Shown here one piece after another: positions 1 through 6,751 of a stretch of 13,915 nucleotides of DNA. Location: the NCBI GenBank assembly GCA_902476355.1, contig CABSCS010000017.1, positions 1 to 13,915 of the forward strand, given 5' to 3'. A program made the position numbers and the translations under genes. This DNA is from UMGS2069 sp900557585. Its GTDB lineage: Bacteria; Bacillota; Clostridia; Christensenellales; UBA1242. Under the pieces are notes generated by a model. The model worked only from the letters and a program-made list of their open reading frames with translations, was not told the origin of the DNA and searched no databases. How positions within the stretch are numbered: the first letter of the stretch is position 1; every line of letters starts with the position of its first letter.

Positions 1-75
1 TTGGTCTTTAAATTTCGTAGGCATACGGAAACGCATTTTTTGGTCTAACTGATGACGATAGGTTCCAATCAACAT
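1..75 (-). CDS. mraZ: MraZ transcriptional regulator, N-terminal fragment (runs off the window)
   Basis: Only the first 25 codons are present; the gene continues beyond base 1. The translation begins MLIGTYRHQLDQKMRFRMP, which matches the conserved MraZ/AbrB-like N-terminus (a G-x-Y/H-x-x-x-D-x-K-x-R pattern followed by hydrophobic-P-x-K-F). MraZ is a ring-forming DNA-binding protein that normally represses its own division and cell-wall (dcw) operon, with mraW/rsmH and ftsL next. The ATG at 75-73 is preceded by AGGAGG (84-89) with an 8-base gap, an excellent site. The upstream promoter and tandem AAAGTGG boxes fit autoregulation. The identification rests on a short peptide, but peptide and operator agree. 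Confidence 0.85.
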   Translation of the reverse strand, partial: MLIGTYRHQLDQKMRFRMPTKFKDQ

Positions 76-106
76 TTTTCTTTCCTCCTACTCAATTTAT
101 ACTTTG

Positions 107-135
107 ATTATAGTTTGCAAAAAAAATATTGTCAA
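107..135 (-). promoter_or_regulatory. Promoter of mraZ (SigA-type, consensus)
   Basis: Read on the minus strand, TTGACA (135-130) and TATAAT (112-107) are separated by exactly 17 bases. Both hexamers match consensus 6/6. Transcription would start near base 100 and give a leader of about 25 bases before the mraZ ATG, with a good Shine-Dalgarno in between. A promoter this strong is what would be expected to need a repressor. Confidence 0.88.
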
Positions 136-152
136 CCACTTTTGACCACTTT
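136..152 (-). promoter_or_regulatory. Putative MraZ operator: two AAAGTGG boxes spaced by 3 bases
   Basis: On the minus strand the sequence is AAAGTGG-TCA-AAAGTGG (152-136), a perfect 7-base direct repeat with a 10-bp period, directly abutting the -35 hexamer of the mraZ promoter. MraZ is known to bind direct repeats with a 10-bp period: TGGGN-type in E. coli and AAAGTG(T/G)-N3-AAAGTG(T/G) in mollicutes. The match to the second form is exact. That MraZ binds here is inferred; the repeat itself is seen directly. Confidence 0.75.
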
Positions 153-208
153 TTAACAATTTTATTAACATTTTGTTAAAAACTACCAAAAATTAGGCAA
201 AAAACAAG

Positions 209-235
209 AAAAAGACACCAAAATGATGTCTTTTT
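209..235 (-). terminator. Rho-independent terminator downstream of the metallophosphoesterase gene
   Basis: A 9-bp stem AAAAAGACA / TGTCTTTTT (209-217 with 227-235) encloses a 9-base loop. In the minus direction it is followed by a T-rich tract. It lies about 55 bases past the phosphoesterase stop codon and before the mraZ promoter, so it separates the engB unit from the dcw operon. The stem is AT-rich, so termination may be leaky. Confidence 0.6.
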
Positions 236-289
236 CATGCCACTTCAATAAAAAATTTTGTCAGTGCCCAAAAATTTTGACCACTTTTA

Positions 290-997
290 TCACAAAACAA
301 TCTCGGCAGGCTTCATGTGAAGCATGTCTGCACTTGTCAAATAGTATGGGATTCCATTTTTCACAATCAATCTTTCATATCTTCCAATATTGTTGTGAAT
401 GTGTCCATAAATAACCGCGTCAACTTTGAACTCTTCAAAAAGTTTTGTAAACCCGCTGTCATCACGATGACTGTTGAAAGGTGGATAGTGAATCATGCAA
501 ATAAGTTTATCCCCTTTCTCTTTTCTTTTCATTGCATCTTCAAGTGCAAGACGCAAACGAATAACTTCTCGATTGAATATTTTTTTGTCTTGCTGTGAAA
601 AATTAAAATCCATATTTCCTTCGCACACTTCCCAGCCCCTTGTTCCTGCAATCACAACATTTCCAACTTTCATGCTGTCGTTTTGCAAAGCAGAAATAGA
701 TGCTGGCAAAGTTTCGCGAATGGCTGAAATAGACTTCCACCAATAATCATGGTTTCCGCGAATTATGATTTTCTTTCCATGAAGACTGTCTATATATTCA
801 AAGTCTTTTACTGTTTCAGACATTTTCATTGCCCAACTGATGTCTCCACAAATCAACACAAGGTCGTCATCTGAAATTGTTTTTTGCCAATTATCTTTGA
901 TTTTTTCAGTATAGTTTTCCCAATGTCCGCCAAAAATGTCCATTGGCTTTTCAACCATGAAACTTAAATGAAGGTCACTAATCGCAAATATCTTCAT
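290..997 (-). CDS. Calcineurin-like metallophosphoesterase (COG1768-like predicted phosphohydrolase)
   Basis: A 235-residue cytosolic protein with no signal peptide or membrane segment. The dinuclear-metal motifs appear in order: D-L-H at 8-10, G-D-I-S-W at 51-55, G-N-H-D at 81-84, a histidine in M-I-H-Y (170) and G-H-I-H at 198-201. This is the calcineurin-like phosphoesterase fold; the G-D-x-S-W and N-H-D-Y-W-W variants are typical of a clostridial family of unknown substrate. I start it at ATG 997 because MKIFAISDLHLSF begins the fold; the same frame stays open further upstream, but that extension lies inside engB and carries no domain. The start overlaps the engB end by 20 bases and has a GGTGAG site inside engB, so the two genes are probably translationally coupled. 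The substrate cannot be inferred from sequence. Confidence 0.9.
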   Translation of the reverse strand: MKIFAISDLHLSFMVEKPMDIFGGHWENYTEKIKDNWQKTISDDDLVLICGDISWAMKMSETVKDFEYIDSLHGKKIIIRGNHDYWWKSISAIRETLPASISALQNDSMKVGNVVIAGTRGWEVCEGNMDFNFSQQDKKIFNREVIRLRLALEDAMKRKEKGDKLICMIHYPPFNSHRDDSGFTKLFEEFKVDAVIYGHIHNNIGRYERLIVKNGIPYYLTSADMLHMKPAEIVL

Positions 998-1607
998 TGG
1001 TCTCACCCGCCTTTGGTTTTGCATTTTCAATGAACTGCTCAATCTTTTCACAAATCTTGTCTTTGCCATATTTGGTTTCACTGCTGGTTACAATAATATT
1101 TTCTTTGCCAACCATAAGTGTTCCAGAAATATCCATAACTTTTCTTGCCATTTCACTGCGTTTGATTTTGTCTTGCTTTGTGCATGCAATCACAACAGGA
1201 ATGTTATAGGCATAGAGATATGCAAGCATTTCTTTGTCTCGCTCGGTTGGAGTGTGACGAATGTCCACAAGCATGATGATTCCAACAAGATTATCAGTTT
1301 CAGCAAAATATGATGTTATCATGTTTTCCCAACCGCTTTGTTCGGCTTTTGATGCTTTTGCATAGCCATAGCCTGGAAGGTCTACCAAAACAAAATTATC
1401 ATTGAACAAAAAATAGTTCACAAGTCTTGTTCTTCCTGGGGTTGCCGAGGTTTTTGCAAGTTTTTTGTTGTTTGCAAGCATGTTTATGAAACTTGATTTT
1501 CCAACATTGCTTCGCCCAACAACCGCAATTTCTGGCAAATTGAAACCCGCATAGTTTGCAGTGATGCGTGATTCACTTTTCAAGAACTTTGCTTTTTTAA
1601 TTATCAT
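978..1607 (-). CDS. engB: EngB/YsxC (YihA) ribosome-biogenesis GTPase
   Basis: A 209-residue small GTPase of normal family length. G1/P-loop GRSNVGKS is at 31-38, the G2 region TPGRT at 56-60, G3 DLPG at 76-79, G4 TKQD at 143-146 and a G5-like TSSETKYG near 174-181. Family knowledge: EngB (YsxC in Bacillus) binds the maturing large ribosomal subunit and is usually essential. ATG at 1607 has AGGAGG about 7 bases upstream (1614-1620). In Bacillus ysxC follows lonA, and here it follows clpX, so linkage with the protease genes is conserved. A separate promoter (1638-1666) and the terminator after clpX suggest that engB and the phosphoesterase form their own unit. Confidence 0.97.
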   Translation of the reverse strand: MIIKKAKFLKSESRITANYAGFNLPEIAVVGRSNVGKSSFINMLANNKKLAKTSATPGRTRLVNYFLFNDNFVLVDLPGYGYAKASKAEQSGWENMITSYFAETDNLVGIIMLVDIRHTPTERDKEMLAYLYAYNIPVVIACTKQDKIKRSEMARKVMDISGTLMVGKENIIVTSSETKYGKDKICEKIEQFIENAKPKAGETNEDICD

Positions 1608-1637
1608 GGTTTTCCCTCCTTTAAAATTTCACTTCCT

Positions 1638-1666
1638 ATTTTACATGAAACAAGACCAAAAATCAA
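1638..1666 (-). promoter_or_regulatory. Probable promoter of engB-phosphoesterase
   Basis: On the minus strand TTGATT (1666-1661) and TAAAAT (1643-1638) are separated by 17 bases. They match the SigA consensus at 4/6 and 5/6. It sits between the clpX terminator and the engB ribosome binding site, where a promoter is expected if the terminator works. Confidence 0.55.
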
Positions 1667-1682
1667 TCTTATTAAAAATAAA

Positions 1683-1707
1683 AAAGAGCAGATTTTTTCT
1701 GCTCTTT
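1683..1707 (-). terminator. Rho-independent terminator after clpX
   Basis: A perfect 9-bp stem AAAGAGCAG / CTGCTCTTT (1683-1691 with 1699-1707) with a 7-base loop. On the minus strand it runs into a T-rich tail. It starts 4 bases after the clpX stop codon, so it closes the tig-clpP-clpX operon. Confidence 0.85.
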
Positions 1708-1710
1708 GAT

Positions 1711-3033
1711 TTATGCTGTTTGAACATCAGAAGATGTGTCTTTTTCTTTTCGAATATAGATTGGCTCAACCTCTTCTGCATTGTTTTCTTTTGTGTCTAT
1801 CACAATTTTTGCAATTGTGTCATCAGACGGAACCGAATACATAAGCGGAAGCATTGCCTCTTCCAAAATTGTTCGAAGACCACGAGCGCCAGTTTTAAGT
1901 TTGATTGCCTTTTTCGCAAAACTGTTCACTGCTCGTTTTGTAAAGTCAAGTTCAATGCCGTCAAGGCTGAACATTTTCTTATATTGCTTGATAAGTGCAT
2001 TTCTTGGCTCAACCAAAATTCTGCAAAGTGCAGGCTCGTCAAGGTCGTGAAGCGAAACAATGATAGGAATTCTTCCAACAAATTCAGGAATAAGACCAAA
2101 ACTTACAAGGTCGTCTGGTTTCACTTGTTCCAAAATGTTGTCGGCTTCGGTTGTTTTTGCAGTGTCCTTTGTATTTGCACCAAAGCCAAGTCCACAAGGA
2201 TTAAGACGTTTTGAACAAATGCTGTCAAGCCCAACAAATGCACCACCACAAATAAACAAAATGTTTGTTGTGTCAATTTGAATGCATTCTTGTTGTGGAT
2301 GCTTTCTTCCGCCTTTTGGTGGAACCGAAGCAATTGTTCCTTCCAAAATTTTCAAAAGTGATTGTTGCACGCCCTCTCCTGAAACATCACGAGTAAGTGA
2401 CATGTTCTCACTTTTCTTTGCAATTTTGTCAATTTCGTCGATATAAACAATTCCGCGTTGTGCTTTTTCAATGTCAAATTCGGCATTTTGAATCAGTTTA
2501 AGCAAAATGTTTTCAACGTCATCACCAACATAGCCCGCCTCGGTCAAAGTTGTTGCGTCGGCAGTTGCAAAAGGAACATTCAAAATTCTTGCAAGAGTTC
2601 TTGCCATCAATGTTTTTCCTGAACCAGAAGGCCCAAGCATCATCACATTGCTTTTTTCAAGTTCAACCTCTTCACCCATTGGAGAATTGGATTTTTTGCT
2701 GTTTTTCTGGTCAATGAGATAGTTTATTCGTTTATAATGGTTATAAACCGAAACCGCCAACACTTCTTTGGCTTTTTCTTGACCAATGACATATCTATCA
2801 AGTTCTTCTTTAATCTTTTGAGGTTTTGGAAGAACAAGTTTTTTGTCTTCTTGTTGCTTTCTTTGTTGCGAGTCTAAAACTTCTTTGCAAATTTTGATGC
2901 AATCTTCACAAACAATTGTTTGTCCGTCTGGATTCACAACGAAAGAGCGAACCATGTTTTTGGGTCTGCCACAAAAAGCACAATGATCTGCCAATTTTTT
3001 CTCTTGATTGTCAGTTGTGTTGTTTTCGTCCAT
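1711..3033 (-). CDS. clpX: ATP-dependent Clp protease ATPase subunit ClpX
   Basis: A 440-residue AAA+ unfoldase that forms a hexamer and feeds substrates into ClpP. An N-terminal C4 zinc-binding domain has Cys18, Cys21, Cys43 and Cys46. Walker A GPSGSGKT is at 134-141, the pore-1 loop GYVG at 167-170, Walker B IVYIDEID at 195-202, the pore RKH motif at 243-245, an arginine-finger region EFVGR at 317-321 and the sensor-2 box GARGLR at 382-387. The ClpP-docking loop reads L-G-F (282-284) rather than I-G-F, a conservative change. ATG 3033 follows the clpP stop by 12 bases with an AGGGG site in the gap. It is the last gene before the hairpin at 1683-1707. All catalytic elements are present. Confidence 0.98.
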   Translation of the reverse strand: MDENNTTDNQEKKLADHCAFCGRPKNMVRSFVVNPDGQTIVCEDCIKICKEVLDSQQRKQQEDKKLVLPKPQKIKEELDRYVIGQEKAKEVLAVSVYNHYKRINYLIDQKNSKKSNSPMGEEVELEKSNVMMLGPSGSGKTLMARTLARILNVPFATADATTLTEAGYVGDDVENILLKLIQNAEFDIEKAQRGIVYIDEIDKIAKKSENMSLTRDVSGEGVQQSLLKILEGTIASVPPKGGRKHPQQECIQIDTTNILFICGGAFVGLDSICSKRLNPCGLGFGANTKDTAKTTEADNILEQVKPDDLVSFGLIPEFVGRIPIIVSLHDLDEPALCRILVEPRNALIKQYKKMFSLDGIELDFTKRAVNSFAKKAIKLKTGARGLRTILEEAMLPLMYSVPSDDTIAKIVIDTKENNAEEVEPIYIRKEKDTSSDVQTA

Positions 3034-3045
3034 TATTTGCCCCTG

Positions 3046-3642
3046 CTATTTTCTTTTATCATATATTTTATCGATTATTCCATATTCAAGAGCCTCTTTT
3101 GCGCTCATGAAATTGTCACGATCGGTGTCTTGTTCAACTTGTTCAAGAGGCTTGTCACAATTTGATGCAAGAATCTTGTTCAATCGTTTCTTGGTTTTCA
3201 AAATGTTTTCGGCATGAATTTGAATGTCAGATGCCTGACCTTGAAAACCACCAAGAGGTTGGTGAATCATGATTTCGCTGTTTGGAAGAGCATATCTCTT
3301 TCCTTTTGTTCCAGCAGAAAGCAAAACCGCACCCATAGACGCCGCAAGCCCAACACAAATTGTTGAAACATCGCATTTAATATAGTTCATTGTGTCATAG
3401 ATCGCCATTCCCGCAGTAACCGAGCCACCGACACTGTTGATATACATCATAATGTCTTTGTCTGAATCTTTTCCTTCAAGATAGATAAGTTGAGCAACGG
3501 CAAGGTTTGCAGTTTCGTCTGTAATCTCACCGCTAATGAAAATGATTCGGTCTTCAAGAAGCCTTGAATAGATGTCATATGAACGCTCGCCTCTTCCGGT
3601 TTGTTCAACAACCATTGGAATGAGCATATCTTTATTTTGCAT
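3046..3642 (-). CDS. clpP: ATP-dependent Clp protease proteolytic subunit ClpP
   Basis: A 198-residue serine protease subunit. The catalytic triad by alignment to E. coli ClpP is Ser102 (in AASMGA), His127 (in MIHQP) and Asp176 (in DRDNF). The N-terminal LIPMVVEQTGRGERSYDIYS matches the axial-loop region, and NSVGGSVTAG forms the oxyanion/strand region. I choose ATG 3642, not the in-frame TTG 12 bases upstream, because GGAGG ends 5 bases before this ATG and overlaps the TTG. The gap to the tig stop is 15 bases. The order tig-clpP-clpX is the classic arrangement; ClpP assembles into a tetradecamer capped by ClpX. Confidence 0.98.
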   Translation of the reverse strand: MQNKDMLIPMVVEQTGRGERSYDIYSRLLEDRIIFISGEITDETANLAVAQLIYLEGKDSDKDIMMYINSVGGSVTAGMAIYDTMNYIKCDVSTICVGLAASMGAVLLSAGTKGKRYALPNSEIMIHQPLGGFQGQASDIQIHAENILKTKKRLNKILASNCDKPLEQVEQDTDRDNFMSAKEALEYGIIDKIYDKRK

Positions 3643-3657
3643 AGTCGCCTCCAAATT

Positions 3658-4941
3658 CTATTTAATATTATTGAGTTCTTTAAGTCTGTTTATAACCTTT
3701 TCGCTATAAATAGTGTTTTTAAGATATGTTTCGTTGTTCTTCATTTCTTGTTCAACATCGGTAACATTTCTTTTTGTTTTTTCAGCAATTTCAGCAATTT
3801 TTGCTTTGATATCTTTTTGAAGAACTTTAATGCCTTCTTTCTTGATGATTTCTTCCAGAACAAGAGATGCTTTCACTTGTGCTTCTGCTTCTTTTTCTTT
3901 GGTTTTTCTGTATTCTTCAAGGGTTGTTCCCATGATTTGCATATAGGTTTTAAGGTCAATTCCATATGCTTTCACTGCTTCTTCCATGTGATGAAGTTCA
4001 TGGTCAATTTGGCTGTCTACCATTGCAGGTGGAACGTCAAGTTTTGCACGTTTTACAATTTCTTCAACAAGTTTGTTTTCTGCTTCTGCTTCAACTTCTT
4101 TTGTTTTGTTTTCTTGAAGACGATCTTTAATTGATTTTTTAAGTTCTGCAAGAGTTTCAAATTCGCTTGCGTTTGAAGCAAATTCATCGTTGATTTCAGG
4201 AAGAACCTTTTCACGGATTCCAAGAAGTTTAACTTTGAAAACAACTGGTTTTCCAGCAAGGTTGTCTGCATGATAGTGTTCTGGGAAAGTAACGTTAATG
4301 TCTCTTTCTTCACCAATCTTCATTCCAACAACTTGTTCTTCAAATCCTGGGATGAATGTTTTTGAGCCAAGTTCAAGTTCTTGGTCTTTTGCAGTGCCAC
4401 CTTCAAATTGGTCTTTGCCCTCGAAACCTGCATAGTCAATGTTTACAAGGTCGCCCATTTTTGCTTCACGGTCGCTTACTTCAACAAACTTTACTTGTTT
4501 TTCAGCAAGAGCGTCAAGTTCTTTTTTGATTTCCGCTTCTGTAACTTTGTCACTTCTTTTCTTGATTTCAATTCCTGTATATTCGCCAAGAACAACTTCT
4601 GGCAAAAGTGTGATTTTCACAGTGAATGCAAGACCAGTTTTATCCATTTTGTCAAGTCCAATTGCTGGATAGTCTACTGGATAAAGTTGTTTTTCTTTAT
4701 CAAGCATTTTTGTGTAAAGTTCAGGAAAACTGTCATTGAAAGCATCTTCAAAGAAAAGGTTTTCGCCATAGGTTTGTTCCAAAACTTTGCGAGGAACTTT
4801 ACCAGTTCTGAATCCTTCTTTTTTATATTCGTTTTTGTGTTTTTCATAAGCCTTTTCAACTTCGGCTTCCCACTCTTTTGCGTTAAGTTCGAACTTCACT
4901 TCGATAACGCCATTTTTCTTTTCACCAAGTGTATATTTCAT
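3658..4941 (-). CDS. tig: Trigger factor, ribosome-associated chaperone and peptidyl-prolyl isomerase
   Basis: 427 residues, the usual length. The N-terminal ribosome-binding domain (about 1-115) carries the signature GFRTGKVP at 43-50, which docks at the tunnel exit. An FKBP-type isomerase domain spans about 155-243 (GDLVNIDYAGFEG, then FIPGFEEQVVGMKIGEER). The remaining Lys/Glu-rich helical part (about 244-427) is the C-terminal chaperone domain. ATG 4941 follows AAAGGAGC with good spacing. It heads tig-clpP-clpX under its own promoter (4995-5023). Folding of nascent chains and ClpXP degradation are thereby co-transcribed, as in many bacteria. Confidence 0.97.
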   Translation of the reverse strand: MKYTLGEKKNGVIEVKFELNAKEWEAEVEKAYEKHKNEYKKEGFRTGKVPRKVLEQTYGENLFFEDAFNDSFPELYTKMLDKEKQLYPVDYPAIGLDKMDKTGLAFTVKITLLPEVVLGEYTGIEIKKRSDKVTEAEIKKELDALAEKQVKFVEVSDREAKMGDLVNIDYAGFEGKDQFEGGTAKDQELELGSKTFIPGFEEQVVGMKIGEERDINVTFPEHYHADNLAGKPVVFKVKLLGIREKVLPEINDEFASNASEFETLAELKKSIKDRLQENKTKEVEAEAENKLVEEIVKRAKLDVPPAMVDSQIDHELHHMEEAVKAYGIDLKTYMQIMGTTLEEYRKTKEKEAEAQVKASLVLEEIIKKEGIKVLQKDIKAKIAEIAEKTKRNVTDVEQEMKNNETYLKNTIYSEKVINRLKELNNIK

Positions 4942-4994
4942 TTTATGCTCCTTTATTTTTAAGTAGATATTTTCTACATAAATTTCTACCTTAT

Positions 4995-5023
4995 AGTTTA
5001 TAACTATATAATTTGTTTGTCAA
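4995..5023 (-). promoter_or_regulatory. Promoter of the tig-clpP-clpX operon
   Basis: On the minus strand TTGACA (5023-5018) is followed after 17 bases by TAAACT (5000-4995). The -35 is perfect and the -10 is 4/6. The leader would be about 45-50 bases with an AAAGGAG site. I see no CtsR- or CIRCE-type operator in the leader, so heat-shock control by those repressors is not supported here. Confidence 0.7.
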
Positions 5024-5028
5024 GCAAA

Positions 5029-5063
5029 AGTGGTTTTTACCCAGAATTTAGGCAAAAACCACT
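5029..5063 (-). terminator. Hairpin terminator between the membrane-protein pair and tig
   Basis: A 10-bp stem AGTGGTTTTT / AAAAACCACT (5029-5038 with 5054-5063) is extended by two inner G-C pairs after one mismatch. The loop is 9 bases. It lies 25 bases past the stop of the upstream small membrane protein, and its base is 5 bases from the -35 of the tig promoter. The minus-strand T tail (TTTGCTT) is short, so this may be a moderate terminator. Confidence 0.6.
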
Positions 5064-5088
5064 GCATTTTTTGAACATATTTTAAATA

Positions 5089-5478
5089 TTAGTAGATAAT
5101 TAAAACCGCCAAAGTAAAGATTGTGAAAAGTCCAAAGAAAATTGAACCAATAACTGTCCAAACCTTTTCGGCTTTAAGGTTCACAACCTCTACATCTTCT
5201 TTTTCAGTTTCAATAAGTTCTTCACTTTCTGCTTCACTTTTTTTCACAACTTCGGCAGAAAGGTCTTTTGCTTCATAGCCCGCATTGAAAAGTTCAACCG
5301 CATGAATCACAAGTGTTGCGAACAAAAATCCAAATGCAACAGTGTAAAGCGCAAGGGCCAATGTCACCCAAATTCTTCCGCCAACAAACTGCGAAACAAT
5401 AACAAAAATTGTTGCAAGCGTGAATGCCAAATATTTGCCATATTCCATGCTTTTAACAAAAAGTTTTTTCTTTTCCAT
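5089..5478 (-). CDS. Small membrane protein of unknown function (three predicted helices)
   Basis: 129 residues; I do not recognise a family. Hydrophobic segments lie at about 14-32, 37-60 and 106-129. Between the second and third is a strongly charged, Glu-rich stretch (about 70-100) that probably sits on one side of the membrane. The short N-terminus starts MEKKK, which under the positive-inside rule favours a cytoplasmic N-terminus. The ribosome binding site AGGAGAG overlaps the stop codon of the preceding gene (gap 9 bases), so the two are co-transcribed and probably coupled. Both being tiny three-helix proteins suggests a hetero-oligomer, but this is inference. A clean start, a good binding site and a terminator downstream argue that it is real. 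Confidence 0.8.
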   Translation of the reverse strand: MEKKKLFVKSMEYGKYLAFTLATIFVIVSQFVGGRIWVTLALALYTVAFGFLFATLVIHAVELFNAGYEAKDLSAEVVKKSEAESEELIETEKEDVEVVNLKAEKVWTVIGSIFFGLFTIFTLAVLIIY

Positions 5479-5487
5479 TTCTCTCTC

Positions 5488-5778
5488 CTATACGATGAAA
5501 TATAAAATTATCAAAACAACCGAAACTCCCCACAAAATCCAAAGCCAAAGATTTCTTCTTTTAACAATATAGAACGAAGAAATCACAATGAGCGCCGAAT
5601 ATGAAAGCACTTGTGCAACAACAGTAAGTGCGCCAGCAATTTTCGAAAACCAACTTATTTTAGACAAAATAAGCGAAACCCCAATGCAAACAACCGCAAT
5701 AAAGCAAACAAGATTCAAAAGCCATCCCGAACTTTTCACAGGTTTTTGTGATGAAACTGTATTTGTGTTTTGAGCCAT
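5488..5778 (-). CDS. Small membrane protein of unknown function (three predicted helices)
   Basis: 96 residues, unrecognised. A polar 17-residue N-terminus rich in Ser, Thr, Gln and Asn is followed by hydrophobic helices at about 18-38, 48-72 and 77-96, with basic KRR after the second. The last helix runs to the C-terminus. ATG 5778 has AAAGGAG immediately upstream with good spacing. It is the first gene of a two-gene unit with its own putative promoter (5797-5825). No catalytic motif, lipobox or known transporter signature is visible. Confidence 0.8.
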   Translation of the reverse strand: MAQNTNTVSSQKPVKSSGWLLNLVCFIAVVCIGVSLILSKISWFSKIAGALTVVAQVLSYSALIVISSFYIVKRRNLWLWILWGVSVVLIILYFIV

Positions 5779-5796
5779 ATTTTTCTCCTTTCTCCT

Positions 5797-5825
5797 ATTT
5801 TAGCAAATTTATTTTGAAAAGTAAA
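5797..5825 (-). promoter_or_regulatory. Possible promoter of the small membrane-protein pair
   Basis: On the minus strand TTTACT (5825-5820), 17 bases, then TAAAAT (5802-5797), directly before the ribosome binding site. Matches are 4/6 and 5/6. I see no strong terminator after rluD, so read-through from rluD is an alternative source of transcript. Confidence 0.4.
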
Positions 5826-5833
5826 ATTTATCT

Positions 5834-6751
5834 TTAAAAATTTTGACTGTTTTTAAGTTTGTTTAAAACATTTTGAAAATAGTCTGGAATTGGTGCTGAA
5901 AACTCCATTTTTTCTTTTGTCCGTGGGTGAACAAGTTCAAGTTTAATTGCATGAAGAAGTTGACCAGAAAGTTTAAATTTTTGCTTTGCAAAACCATAAA
6001 CCGGGTCGCCAACAATTGGATGCCCCATAAATTTTGCGTGAACTCTGATTTGATGCGTTCTTCCAGTTTCCAAAACAAACTCACAAAGCGTGTATCCATC
6101 AAAATGGTTAAGCACTCTATAATGCGTAATAGCAATTTTTCCGCTGTCTGAAACTGCATATTTCTTGCGGTCACGCTTGTCACGATCAAGAAATGTCTCA
6201 ATTGTTCCCTGTTCTTCTTTCAAGTTTCCTTCAAGAAGTGCAACATAGGTTCGTCTTGCTGTGTGCTTTGCAATTTGACTTGCAAGGTCTGCGTGTGCTT
6301 TGTCGTTCTTTGCAACAACCAAAAGCCCCGAAGTGTCTTTGTCAATTCGGTGGACAATGCCAGGGCGAACAGAACCCTCGCCCGACAAATGACTGAAATG
6401 ATATAAAAGCGCATTCACAAGGGTGTGCTCATAGTTCCCAGGTGCTGGGTGAACAACCATGCCTTGTGGTTTGTTTATAACGACAATGTCGTCATCTTCA
6501 TAAACAATGTCAAGAGGAATGTTTTCGGGTTCAATGTCTTCAAGTCCAACCTCTTTTGAAAACGCAACTTTAACAATATCACCATCTTTAACATCAAAAC
6601 CAGCCTTTCGTGGCTTTCCGTTCACAAGAGCATTTCCACTGTCAATTTGCTTTTTAATTTGCGAGCGAGTCCAGTCTTCAAGGTTTTCAGCAAGATAAAC
6701 ATCCAGCCTTGAACTTTTCCCATCAAGCGAAACAATAAGCGTTTGTTCCAT
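5834..6751 (-). CDS. rluD: RluD-family 23S rRNA pseudouridine synthase (YlyB-like)
   Basis: 305 residues. An N-terminal S4 RNA-binding domain (about 14-65, with RLDVYL, SQIKKQIDSGNALVNGK) precedes the catalytic domain. The active-site motif HRIDKDTSGL is at 134-143, with the nucleophilic Asp at 139. Further family motifs are INKPQGMVVHPAPGN (about 92-106) and ETGRTHQIRVH followed by HPIVGDPVYG. It isomerises uridines in 23S rRNA; which positions cannot be told from sequence. Its ATG shares one base with the lspA stop (TAATG), so translation is coupled. The lspA-rluD(ylyB) pair is a conserved Firmicutes arrangement. The symbol denotes the family; rluA/C-type specificity is not excluded. Confidence 0.92.
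   Translation of the reverse strand: MEQTLIVSLDGKSSRLDVYLAENLEDWTRSQIKKQIDSGNALVNGKPRKAGFDVKDGDIVKVAFSKEVGLEDIEPENIPLDIVYEDDDIVVINKPQGMVVHPAPGNYEHTLVNALLYHFSHLSGEGSVRPGIVHRIDKDTSGLLVVAKNDKAHADLASQIAKHTARRTYVALLEGNLKEEQGTIETFLDRDKRDRKKYAVSDSGKIAITHYRVLNHFDGYTLCEFVLETGRTHQIRVHAKFMGHPIVGDPVYGFAKQKFKLSGQLLHAIKLELVHPRTKEKMEFSAPIPDYFQNVLNKLKNSQNF

Noticed and set aside
281..287. A third AAAGTGG box on the minus strand just past the phosphoesterase stop
   Set aside because: It is a single box about 130 bases from the mraZ pair, followed only by TCA-AAA, and could occur by chance in AT-rich DNA.
998..1081. N-terminal extension of the phosphoesterase to 263 residues
   Set aside because: The extra 28 codons lie inside engB and precede the beta-strand that starts the fold; the ATG at 997 is better.
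1561..2214. 217-codon plus-strand open frame opposite engB and clpX
   Set aside because: Antisense shadow: Phe/Cys/Lys-rich, no ribosome binding site or family match, and the opposite strand encodes complete EngB and ClpX.
3643..3654. TTG start for clpP adding four residues
   Set aside because: The TTG overlaps the GGAGG that serves the ATG at 3642.
3601..4962. Long plus-strand frames (177 and 193 codons) opposite trigger factor
   Set aside because: Phe/Cys-rich artefacts of the Lys/Glu-rich tig gene read in antisense; no start signals.
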